A DNA stretch of 64,000 nucleotides from Pseudomonadales bacterium (GTDB taxonomy: Bacteria > Pseudomonadota > Gammaproteobacteria > Pseudomonadales > Azotimanducaceae): contig JAHCAL010000003.1 of the NCBI GenBank assembly GCA_019634925.1, positions 434,001 through 498,000 on the forward strand, in the 5' to 3' direction. The position numbers and the translations under genes were made by a program. Shown here piece after piece: positions 8,667 through 17,950 of the stretch (position 1 is its first letter; every line of letters starts with the position of its first letter). Below the pieces are notes generated by a model. The model made no database searches and had not been told where the DNA came from. It saw only the letters and a program-made list of their open reading frames with translations.

Positions 8667-9076
8667 CCATTCGACATGTGAGCGAGGTGGAGTTCGGCGT
8701 CGAACTGCCGGTCTTCGAGCCGGATACCAGCCTCGACAACGTGCGACGCTTCGTACGCGCTGCGCACTGGGACGGCCCACGCTTCACCGACCACGACGCG
8801 GCGCGCAAGGAAGGGCTACCCGGTGCGCTGGTGCCCGGGATCATGAGCCAGGGCTTCCTCGCCGCCATGATCCATCGCTGGGCGCCGGATGCGTTGATCG
8901 AGAACGTGGACACGGTGTTCCGCGCGCCGGTCATCGTCGACGAGGCGTATCGGATCGCGGGGGTGGTCACCGACATCGACGCGGCGGCCGGCCGCGTCGA
9001 GATCGACCTGACCGTCACCAACGAGAAGGGCGAGACGCGTGTGTTCGGGACGGCGACGGTGCGATTGCCGGCCTGA
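8663..9076 (+). CDS. MaoC-like dehydratase partner subunit
   Basis: A 137-residue hot-dog protein. The segment WDGPRFTDHDAARKEGLPG aligns by eye with the R-hydratase motif, and PGIMSQGFLAAM forms the following helix. The usual catalytic His appears replaced by Phe (RFTD versus xHTD), so activity needs checking. It is coupled by ATGA to the upstream half-MaoC gene. Together they look like a two-chain enoyl-CoA hydratase facing the DUF35/thiolase-like pair on the other strand. Confidence 0.75.
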   Translation: MTIRHVSEVEFGVELPVFEPDTSLDNVRRFVRAAHWDGPRFTDHDAARKEGLPGALVPGIMSQGFLAAMIHRWAPDALIENVDTVFRAPVIVDEAYRIAGVVTDIDAAAGRVEIDLTVTNEKGETRVFGTATVRLPA

Positions 9077-9111
9077 GCCGGCGAACGCCAGCCCTGCCGC
9101 GTTCGCCCGGC
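9077..9111. terminator. Hairpin between convergent genes
   Basis: An 11/12-bp stem (GCCGGCGAACG against CGTTCGCCCGGC, one bulge) around a 12-base loop begins at the MaoC gene stop and precedes the end of the opposite DUF35 gene at 9125. A bidirectional terminator without U-tract is likely. Confidence 0.5.
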
Positions 9112-9124
9112 AGCCTGCCTGGCG

Positions 9125-9538
9125 TCAGGCTGGCCGGAACAGCGGAATGTTGAGTTCCTCGTGCTCCTCCCAATCGACCGTCACCCGCTGCCCGCAGGTC
9201 AGCTCGGTGGCCGGATCGGTGACGCCGGTGATGTTGGTGAGCAGGCGCGGACCTTCGTCGAGGTCCACCCACGCGATTGCGTAGGGCACCTTGCCGCGAA
9301 AGAACGGGTGATAGCTCTGGCGCACCACGCTGAAGGTGTAGAGCGTGCCCTTGCCGCTCGCCGTGTGCCAGCTCAAATTCCCGCTGGTACAGCCCGTGCA
9401 GTGCCGGCGCGGGTGGAACACCACGGTGCCGCAGTCGTCGCACTTCTGGTAACGCAACACCTTGTCGCGGGTGGCCTCCCAGAACGCGCCGGTGTCGGCT
9501 TCGTTCAGTGACGGCAGCGGTCGGTTGGCGTCGGCCAT
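9125..9538 (-). CDS. DUF35 zinc-ribbon OB-fold protein
   Basis: A 137-residue protein. The N-terminal zinc ribbon carries two Cys pairs (CDDC and CTGC, residues about 33-52), and the C-terminal part is an OB fold with the TLYTFSVVR strand. DUF35 proteins are obligate partners of thiolase-fold enzymes; in the steroid side-chain enzyme ChsH2 the DUF35 domain binds the aldolase Ltp2. Here it is a free-standing chain encoded 2 bases downstream of the thiolase-like gene. It would serve as acyl-CoA-channelling or activating partner of that protein. Confidence 0.88.
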   Translation of the reverse strand: MADANRPLPSLNEADTGAFWEATRDKVLRYQKCDDCGTVVFHPRRHCTGCTSGNLSWHTASGKGTLYTFSVVRQSYHPFFRGKVPYAIAWVDLDEGPRLLTNITGVTDPATELTCGQRVTVDWEEHEELNIPLFRPA

Positions 9539-9540
9539 GA

Positions 9541-10734
9541 TCAGTCTCTCCCCAGGATGATGGTGCCGGCGCAGTGGCGGCTGCCGAGCATGCCGCCGTT
9601 GCCGTGGGCGACCGCGAGCCGTGCGCCCGCGACCTGCGAGGTCGACTCGCCACGCAGCTGCCGCGCGGCCTCGATCAGCAGGAAGATGCCGCGCATGCCC
9701 GGGTGGTTGGACGACAGTCCGCCGCCGTCGGTGTTGAGCGCCGGCCCGTCCTTGCGGTCGAAACGCAGCCTGCCGCCTTCGACCCAGCGGCCGCCTTCGC
9801 CTTTCGGGCAGAAGCCGAGGTCCTCGAGCAGGGTCAGCACGGTGATGCTGAACGAGTCGTAGATCATTGCGATGTCGATCTCGGCGGGCCTGATGCCGGC
9901 CTGGCCGAATGCCTGCGGCGCGGACTGCGCGGCCGCGCTCGTCGTGATGTCGCCGCCGTTCTCGGGATACTTGGTCGCCTCGCCGGAACCCAGGATCCAG
10001 ACCGGCTGCTTGCGGCAGTTGCGCGCGACATCCGGTGCCGCGATCACCACCGCGCCGCCGCCGTCGGAGATCATGCAGCACTCGAGCAGGTGCAGGGGGT
10101 CCGCGATCATGCGCGAGTTCACCACGTCGGCGATGGTGGTCTCGCGGATGTCGAGGAACTCCAGGTCCTTCATGGCCTGCACCGCTTGCGGGTTGCGCAT
10201 GGCGTGGTAGCGCGTCGCGGTCGAGATCTCGGCGAGCTGTTCGCTGGTGGTGCCGTACTGGTGCATGTGCCGGCGCGCGACCATGGCGTAGTTGGCGACC
10301 AGCGTCATGCCGGTGAAGATTTCCATGTTGTCGCCGGGCGAGAGCGCCGCGCCGCCGCGGCCGCCGACGCCGATGCGCGCCATGTTGCTGTGCGCGGTGG
10401 AGCCGTAGGTGAGCAGCGCCACCTTGGCCTTGCCCGCGGCGATGTCGCGGGCGGCGTGCGCGGCGTGGTACTCGTAGGAACTGCCGCCGACGTTGGTGGT
10501 GTCGATCACGTTCGGTTTCAGGCCGAAGTACTCGGAGATCATGAAGCCAGACATGGGGCCCGCCTCGCCGGCGTCGTAGATGGCGTCGACGTCGCGCCAG
10601 GTGAGCCCGGCGTCGTCCAGCGCGCGCGCCGCGCTCTCGGCCTTGATCTGCAGTGGCGTGACCCGGCCCTCGACGTCCCGGGACGGATATTCGTGGATGC
10701 CGACGATGGCAGCCGATCTCGATTGTGCGGACAA
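9541..10734 (-). CDS. Thiolase-fold protein without thiolase Cys, Ltp2/SCP-x-like (probable acyl-CoA aldolase)
   Basis: A 397-residue thiolase-superfamily protein. At the position of the nucleophilic Cys of degradative thiolases (usually NxxCASG) it reads NVGGSSYEYH, so no Cys is present. Conserved Tyr appears in the MIYDSFSITVL segment, and the C-terminal part has GGGLSSNHPGMRG. These traits fit Ltp2-type retro-aldolases, which cleave beta-hydroxyacyl-CoA side chains and depend on a DUF35 partner, rather than a Claisen thiolase. Start: TTG at 10734 with a strong AGGGGGA site 7 bases upstream. A longer frame upstream lacks family similarity. The aldolase assignment is inference. Confidence 0.8.
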   Translation of the reverse strand: MSAQSRSAAIVGIHEYPSRDVEGRVTPLQIKAESAARALDDAGLTWRDVDAIYDAGEAGPMSGFMISEYFGLKPNVIDTTNVGGSSYEYHAAHAARDIAAGKAKVALLTYGSTAHSNMARIGVGGRGGAALSPGDNMEIFTGMTLVANYAMVARRHMHQYGTTSEQLAEISTATRYHAMRNPQAVQAMKDLEFLDIRETTIADVVNSRMIADPLHLLECCMISDGGGAVVIAAPDVARNCRKQPVWILGSGEATKYPENGGDITTSAAAQSAPQAFGQAGIRPAEIDIAMIYDSFSITVLTLLEDLGFCPKGEGGRWVEGGRLRFDRKDGPALNTDGGGLSSNHPGMRGIFLLIEAARQLRGESTSQVAGARLAVAHGNGGMLGSRHCAGTIILGRD

Positions 10735-10855
10735 GCGCTTCCCCCTGCGTGCGGTCCCGTGCGAAGCCGTCGAGTGTAAGGGCAATCGGTACCGTGACCA
10801 AGGTGGCACGGCTCCGGCGTTTGCCGCGGGGGTGGTCCGCTCCGGTCCTGCGGAT

Positions 10856-10864
10856 TGCTATAAT
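10856..10864 (+). promoter_or_regulatory. Extended -10 promoter of the methylmalonyl-CoA mutase gene
   Basis: TGCTATAAT is a perfect extended -10 element (TGn-TATAAT) followed by a CGCGCG discriminator, about 69 bases upstream of the mutase ATG. The -35 region is weak (TGGTCC at 10833), as expected with an extended -10. This is the only consensus sigma-70 box seen in the window. Confidence 0.65.
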
Positions 10865-10932
10865 CGCGCGCTTTTCCGGCACCGCGACCATCCGGGCCGG
10901 GCCCCGAACCCGAACCTGACGAGACCGATCCC

Positions 10933-13077
<2,145 letters not shown>

Positions 13078-13107
13078 AGTATCCGTTGAGAAAGCAGGAG
13101 TAACCTC

Positions 13108-13515
13108 ATGATTGGCAGGCTGAATCACGTGGCTATCGTTGTGCCGGACCTGGCTGCGGCCGCGGCACTCTACAGGACCGCGCTGGGTGCCGAGGTGACC
13201 GATCCGGTGCCGTTGCCGGACCATGGTGTGACGACCGTCTTCGTCGAACTGCCCAATACCAAGATCGAGCTATTGCATCCGCTGGGCGAGGATTCGCCGG
13301 TGCAGAAGTTCCTCGACAACAACCCGAGCGGCGGGATGCACCACGTCTGCTATGAGGTCCAGGACATCCACGCGGCGATCGACCACCTGGTCGCCGAAGG
13401 CGCGCGTGTGCTGGGCGACGGCAAGCCGAAGACCGGCGCGCACGGGCTGCCGGTGGTGTTCCTGCATCCGAAGGATTTCTGCGGCACGCTGGTAGAGTTG
13501 GAAGAGGTCGCCTGA
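13108..13515 (+). CDS. mce: Methylmalonyl-CoA epimerase
   Basis: A 135-residue VOC-fold protein (LNHVAIVVPDL at the N terminus, GGMHHVCYEV for the second metal ligand region, and a terminal LVELEEV with the Glu ligand). It converts (S)- to (R)-methylmalonyl-CoA between propionyl-CoA carboxylase and the mutase. An AGGAG site precedes the ATG. A 114-bp perfect palindrome starts 7 bases after its stop codon. Confidence 0.96.
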   Translation: MIGRLNHVAIVVPDLAAAAALYRTALGAEVTDPVPLPDHGVTTVFVELPNTKIELLHPLGEDSPVQKFLDNNPSGGMHHVCYEVQDIHAAIDHLVAEGARVLGDGKPKTGAHGLPVVFLHPKDFCGTLVELEEVA

Positions 13516-13522
13516 GGACAGG

Positions 13523-13636
13523 TGGGGTCGGAGTAAAAGGTTGGGGTCAGAGTAAAGTTTAGCGGCAGGCATCGCAGTCAGGGCACTGTCCTGCCGCTAA
13601 ACTTTACTCTGACCCCAACCTTTTACTCCGACCCCA
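13523..13636. repeat. Perfect intercistronic palindrome 1 (46-bp arms)
   Basis: The arms 13523-13568 and 13591-13636 are exact reverse complements, with a 22-base loop. Each arm holds two nested copies of a motif: outer TGGGGTCGGAGTAAAA and inner TGGGGTCAGAGTAAA, then a 12-bp unique stem. It fills the gap between the mce stop (7 bases before) and the desaturase start (1 base after). It is related to the elements at 16829 and 19268. Confidence 0.95.
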
Positions 13637-13637
13637 T

Positions 13638-14873
13638 TTGTCAGCCAGCCGAGACAGAAGACCACCACGCACGCCGTCTTCCTTGGAAGGCTGGCTCTCG
13701 CGCCGCTTTGGCGACACATCGCCGCGGCATTTCGGCACCGGTTGGATCAGCGGTACGCTTGGTGTCTTCCTGGCGGCCTGCGGCCTCGGTGGCGTGCTCG
13801 TGCTGCACTTCCCGGAGTGGCTCACCAGCGCCGAGCTCCGCGCGAACTACCCGGTGCCGCTCATGCGTGCCCTGATCGGCGCGGCGATCGGGCTCGGCTT
13901 CCTGTGCGGCTGCCTGAGTCTGCTCCTGCGCAGCCGCAAGGTGCTCGGTCTCACCGCGATCGCGCTGGCTGGCCTGGCTGCACTTTCCGGTGGCAGCGCC
14001 GTGCCGATCGACAACGGTGTGGCGCAGCCCTTCTACGTCGGTCTCGACTGGTTCCTGCTGAACCTGCTGCTCCTCGCGCTGGTGTTCGTGCCGCTGGAGC
14101 AGACGTTCGGCCGCTTGCCGGAGCAGGGCGTGTTTCGGTTCGGCTGGGTCACCGATGGCGGGCACTTCCTGGTCAGCCACCTCGCGCTGCAGGTGCTGAC
14201 CTTTCTCTCCCTGCTGCCGGCCGGCTGGCTGGCCGCCCGGCTGGTCGCGCCCGATCTGCAGGCCTGGGTGGCGAGTCAGCCAATCTGGCTGCAGGTACCG
14301 GCCATCATGCTGATTGCCGACCTCACCCAGTACTGGGTGCACCGCGCCTTTCACCGGGTATCGTGGCTCTGGCCGTTTCATGCCGTCCACCATTCCAGCC
14401 GTGTGCTCGACTGGCTCGCCGGGTCGCGCCTGCACCTGGTCGATGTCGTCGTCACCCGGGCGCTGGTGCTGGTACCGGTCTTCCTGCTCGGGTTCGCCGA
14501 GCCGGCGCTCTACGCCTGGCTCGTGATCATCGCGTTCCACGCCGTTTTCAATCACGTGAACCTGCGCTTCCGGTTCCGCTGGATCGAGGGTGTGCTGGTC
14601 ACGCCGCGCTTCCATCACTGGCACCACGCCGTCGCCCCCGTCGACCGTAACTTCGCCGTGCATTTTCCCTGGATCGACCGGCTGTTCGGCACGCACTACA
14701 TGCCGGGTGACGCCTGGCCGGCTGCCCTCGGCATCGAAGGTCACCCCGTTCCGGAAGGCTACCTCGCGCAGACCGGCTACCCGTTTCGCGCATTGCGGGA
14801 TCGGCAAACCGGGAGTAGTGTGGCCGCCGTTTCCACACACGGACACGAACCCGGCCCGCATGAACGCCCCTGA
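13638..14873 (+). CDS. Sterol desaturase/fatty acid hydroxylase family membrane protein
   Basis: A 411-residue integral membrane di-iron enzyme. The eight-histidine motif set is complete: HRAFH (residues 235-239), HAVHHSS (about 248-254) and FHHWHH (about 324-329). Several hydrophobic helices precede it. It would hydroxylate or desaturate a lipid using O2. The only start keeping the full frame is TTG at 13638, directly against palindrome 1 and with no ribosome site; TTG at 13683 is an alternative. The 3' end overlaps gsp by 14 bases. Confidence 0.85.
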   Translation: MSASRDRRPPRTPSSLEGWLSRRFGDTSPRHFGTGWISGTLGVFLAACGLGGVLVLHFPEWLTSAELRANYPVPLMRALIGAAIGLGFLCGCLSLLLRSRKVLGLTAIALAGLAALSGGSAVPIDNGVAQPFYVGLDWFLLNLLLLALVFVPLEQTFGRLPEQGVFRFGWVTDGGHFLVSHLALQVLTFLSLLPAGWLAARLVAPDLQAWVASQPIWLQVPAIMLIADLTQYWVHRAFHRVSWLWPFHAVHHSSRVLDWLAGSRLHLVDVVVTRALVLVPVFLLGFAEPALYAWLVIIAFHAVFNHVNLRFRFRWIEGVLVTPRFHHWHHAVAPVDRNFAVHFPWIDRLFGTHYMPGDAWPAALGIEGHPVPEGYLAQTGYPFRALRDRQTGSSVAAVSTHGHEPGPHERP

Positions 14874-16815
14874 AATCCTGCCGGACGATCAGCCGGCCCC
14901 GTTCGGCACCTTGCTCGGCGTCGCGCCGGGCGATGTTCCCGCGTACTCCTCCGACTACGACACGGCCGACGATCGCCTGCTGCCGAACCGGCACGCCTAC
15001 CGCAGCTATCTCGACGGCATCTACATGGGCTACAAGTGGCAGTGCGTGGAGTTCGCGCGGCGCTGGCTCTACGTGAACCGCGGTTACATCTTCGACGACG
15101 TCGCCATGGCCTACGAGATCTTCCGGCTGCGCAGCGTGCGCGTCGTGAAGGACGATGTGCTGCTGCCGCTGCGATCCTTCCGCAATGGTGCGCGACGACA
15201 CCCCGAGCCGGGTTGCCTCCTGATCTGGAGTGAAGGCGGCGAGTTCGAGCGCACCGGACACGTAGCGGTGGTGACGGAAGTCTTTTCCGACCGGATCCGC
15301 CTCGCCGAACAGAACGTCGGTCATCGCGTCTGGCTGCCCGGGCGTGATTATTCGCGCGAGATCCCCGCGCGGGTCACCGAGGATGGCGCGTACTGGGTGC
15401 GCTGCTCGTTCGACGATGCGCGAATTCTCGGCTGGGTGATCCAGACCGACGACGACACGCATGCGGAACCGCTGACGGAGCTCGATCCCCGGGTCTTCAA
15501 TCTCGTGCCTGGCCGGGTGCCCGATCGCGGACGCGCGCGCGCAACCTGGCTCAACGTCGCCAACCCCGACGAGGCCGCGTACGTCGCCATGATGGGCGGG
15601 CACAAGCTGGCGAGCGACGCGATCGATCCGCACCTCTACTACCGGATGTCGGAAGCTGCGGAAGCGGAACTGAAGCGCGCGACCGACGAACTGCACGCGC
15701 TGTTCATGCATGCGACGGACTACGTGCTGCAGAACGACGATCTGCTCGAACGGTTCAACCTGCCGCGCGCGATCTGGCCGAAGATCCATCAGTCCTGGGA
15801 CAACCGGCGCAACCAGCTGATTACCGGGCGCTTCGACTTCACCCTCTCCGAGCGCGGCCTCAAGGTCTACGAATACAACTGCGACTCGGCGTCCTGCCAC
15901 ATGGAGTGCGGCAAGGTGCAGGGGCGCTGGGCGCGCCACTTCGGCTGCGACGACGGACGCGATCCCGGCGAGCGCCTGCACCGCATGCTGGTGCAGGCCT
16001 GGCAGGACAGCGACGTGGACGGTGTGCTGCACATCCTGGTCGATCCGAATCCGGAGGAGACCTATCACGCCCTGTTCATGCGCGAGGCGCTGGAGCGCGC
16101 CGGCGTGCGGACCAAGATCATCGACCGTTTCGCCGGGCTGGCCTGGGATGCGGAAGGGCACATCGTCGACGCCGATGGTGAGCGGATTCTCTGGGTGTGG
16201 AAGACCTGGGCGTGGGAGACGGCGCTCGACCAGATCCGTGCCGAATGCGAGGACGACGCCGAACGGCTGCGCACCTACCGGTCTGGAGAAGTCCGCGTAG
16301 GTGCGCCGCGACTGGTCGACGTACTGCTGCGTCCGGAGGTCATGGTGTACGAACCGTTGTGGACGCTGATACCGAGCAACAAGGCCATTCTGCCCGTTCT
16401 GTGGGAGCTGTTTCCCGACAACCGGTACCTGCTCGAGACGTCGTTTGATCTGTCGGACGATCTCCGCCGCGATGGTTATGTCGCCAAGCCGATCGTCGGT
16501 CGTTGTGGCGCCAACATCCGCATGTTCGATCGTGGCGAGGACCTGATCGAAGCGACCACCGGTCAGTTCGGGCAGCACCAGGAGATCTTTCAGGAACTGT
16601 GCAGCCTGCCGGTGATCGACGGCCAGTACGTGCAGGTCTGCACGTTCTCCGCCGCGGCAAAATATGCAGGGAGCGCGGTGCGCGTCGGCCCGACGCCGCT
16701 GATCACCGGGGACAGCGACATCGTGGCGCTGCGGGTGGTGGAGGACCGGGACGTGCTGCACGCGGTGGCCGAAGCGGAGCGGCGGCGTTCCGGCGAGGCC
16801 GGTTACCAGATATGA
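14860..16815 (+). CDS. gsp: Bifunctional glutathionylspermidine synthetase/amidase
   Basis: A 651-residue protein colinear with E. coli Gss (619 residues). The N-terminal CHAP amidase domain has KWQCVEFARRW with the catalytic Cys62 and TGHVAVVTEVF with the His. The C-terminal ATP-grasp synthetase has VYEYNCDSASCH, VWKTWAWETA, DVLLRPEVMVYEPLW and GRCGANI. It makes and hydrolyses glutathionylspermidine from glutathione, spermidine and ATP, linking redox state with polyamine level. It overlaps the desaturase gene by 14 bases and has no ribosome site, so translation is probably coupled. Confidence 0.96.
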   Translation: MNAPEILPDDQPAPFGTLLGVAPGDVPAYSSDYDTADDRLLPNRHAYRSYLDGIYMGYKWQCVEFARRWLYVNRGYIFDDVAMAYEIFRLRSVRVVKDDVLLPLRSFRNGARRHPEPGCLLIWSEGGEFERTGHVAVVTEVFSDRIRLAEQNVGHRVWLPGRDYSREIPARVTEDGAYWVRCSFDDARILGWVIQTDDDTHAEPLTELDPRVFNLVPGRVPDRGRARATWLNVANPDEAAYVAMMGGHKLASDAIDPHLYYRMSEAAEAELKRATDELHALFMHATDYVLQNDDLLERFNLPRAIWPKIHQSWDNRRNQLITGRFDFTLSERGLKVYEYNCDSASCHMECGKVQGRWARHFGCDDGRDPGERLHRMLVQAWQDSDVDGVLHILVDPNPEETYHALFMREALERAGVRTKIIDRFAGLAWDAEGHIVDADGERILWVWKTWAWETALDQIRAECEDDAERLRTYRSGEVRVGAPRLVDVLLRPEVMVYEPLWTLIPSNKAILPVLWELFPDNRYLLETSFDLSDDLRRDGYVAKPIVGRCGANIRMFDRGEDLIEATTGQFGQHQEIFQELCSLPVIDGQYVQVCTFSAAAKYAGSAVRVGPTPLITGDSDIVALRVVEDRDVLHAVAEAERRRSGEAGYQI

Positions 16816-16828
16816 CGGAGAGGGTCGG

Positions 16829-16917
16829 TGGGATAAATGGGGTCGGAGTAAAATCTCACCTCAGCCGCTCGCTTCGAGCGGCTGAGGTGAGATTTTACTC
16901 CGACCCCATTTATCCCA
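16829..16917. repeat. Perfect intercistronic palindrome 2 (43-bp arms, 3-base loop)
   Basis: Arms 16829-16871 and 16875-16917 are exact reverse complements around a CTT loop. Each arm contains TGGGGTCGGAGTAAAA, preceded by TGGGATAAA and followed by an 18-bp stem unique to this copy. It starts 13 bases after the gsp stop and ends 10 bases before the next ATG. Confidence 0.95.
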
Positions 16918-16927
16918 ACTGTCGCCC

Positions 16928-17950
16928 ATGACCGACTGGTGGATCCGATCCGGCGAACCGGGTGACGTGCCCCGGCTCGCCGCCGTGGAGCGGGCCGCGG
17001 ACCGGCTGTTCCCGGCCGGTCGACTGCCGCCGGGCGATGATCCGTATCCGCTCGATCAACTCGCCGACGCCTGCGCGGCCGGCCTCCTGTTCGTTGCCGC
17101 GCGGCAACCCGCCCGTGCCCGGGACGAGATCATCGGATTCGGCTTCTGCCGAATCGAAGGCCGTCGCCTGCACCTCGTCGGGCTGGCGGTCGACCCGGAC
17201 CATGGGCGCCAGGGCATCGGCGCCGCGCTGGTGCGGCGCGCCTGGGCGGAATGCCGTGCCCGCGCGCTCGAAGGCGTGACCCTCACCACCTTCGCCGATC
17301 TGTCCTGGAACGGCCCATTCTACGCCCGCATGGGGTTCAGTGTGCTGGACGAACCGGCGTTGCCCACGTACCTCGCCACCGCGCTGGCCCGCGAGCGTGC
17401 GGCCGGCATGCGTGATCGAGTCGCGATGCAGTGGACCAGCGGCGTCGCACCCGCGCCGCGCCTGCTCGCGGTAAGGGCCGACATCACGACGTTGGCCGTC
17501 GACGCGATCGTCAATGCGGCGAACAGCGCACTTGGCGACGGCGCCGGCGTGAACGGCGCCATCCAGCGGGCCGCCGGACCGGCGCTGCTGATGGCTTGTC
17601 ATCGGCTTGGCGGCTGCGCCACCGGCGATGCGAAACTGACGCCCGGCTTCCGGTTGCCCGCACGCGCCGTGATCCATGCCGTCGGGCCGGTCTGGCAGGG
17701 CGGTACGCATGGCGAGCCGGCGCTGCTGGCGGGCTGTTATCGGCGCGCGATCGGAATCGCGGCACGCGATGGGTTGCGCAGCATTGCATTCCCCTGCATC
17801 AGCACCGGGATCTACGGCTACCCGTTCGAGGCGGCGGCCCGCATTGCCGTCGGGACGGTGCGTGCGGCGCTGCCGGCAGGACTCGTCGAAGAAGTGATCT
17901 TCTGCTGCTTCGCCGAACCGGATCTCGCCGTCTACCGTGCGTTGCTCTGA
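16928..17950 (+). CDS. GNAT acetyltransferase fused to a macrodomain
   Basis: A 340-residue two-domain protein. Residues 1-160 are a GNAT fold (LAVDPDHGRQGIGAALVRRA acetyl-CoA loop, then FYARMGF). Residues 175-340 are a macrodomain of the YmdB/MacroD class: VRADITTLAVDAIVNAAN, then a late CISTGIYGYP loop. In the ADP-ribose loop the usual GVDGAIH reads GVNGAIQ, so the catalytic Asp is Asn209 and the His is Gln213, while the NAAN motif (196-199) is intact. It may bind rather than hydrolyse ADP-ribose derivatives. No ribosome site lies between palindrome 2 and the ATG. It overlaps the convergent FMO gene by 19 bases. Confidence 0.88.
   Translation: MTDWWIRSGEPGDVPRLAAVERAADRLFPAGRLPPGDDPYPLDQLADACAAGLLFVAARQPARARDEIIGFGFCRIEGRRLHLVGLAVDPDHGRQGIGAALVRRAWAECRARALEGVTLTTFADLSWNGPFYARMGFSVLDEPALPTYLATALARERAAGMRDRVAMQWTSGVAPAPRLLAVRADITTLAVDAIVNAANSALGDGAGVNGAIQRAAGPALLMACHRLGGCATGDAKLTPGFRLPARAVIHAVGPVWQGGTHGEPALLAGCYRRAIGIAARDGLRSIAFPCISTGIYGYPFEAAARIAVGTVRAALPAGLVEEVIFCCFAEPDLAVYRALL

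Noticed and set aside
9541..10734. Calling the thiolase-fold protein acetyl-CoA acetyltransferase
   Set aside because: The nucleophilic Cys motif is missing (NVGGSSYEYH) and a DUF35 partner is adjacent, so biosynthetic or degradative thiolase activity is not supported.
13638..14873. Desaturase gene truncated at its 5' end by palindrome 1
   Set aside because: The N-terminal part appears complete for the fold and the frame is open up to the palindrome. Only the loss of a ribosome site and normal start codon is suggested, so truncation is not claimed.
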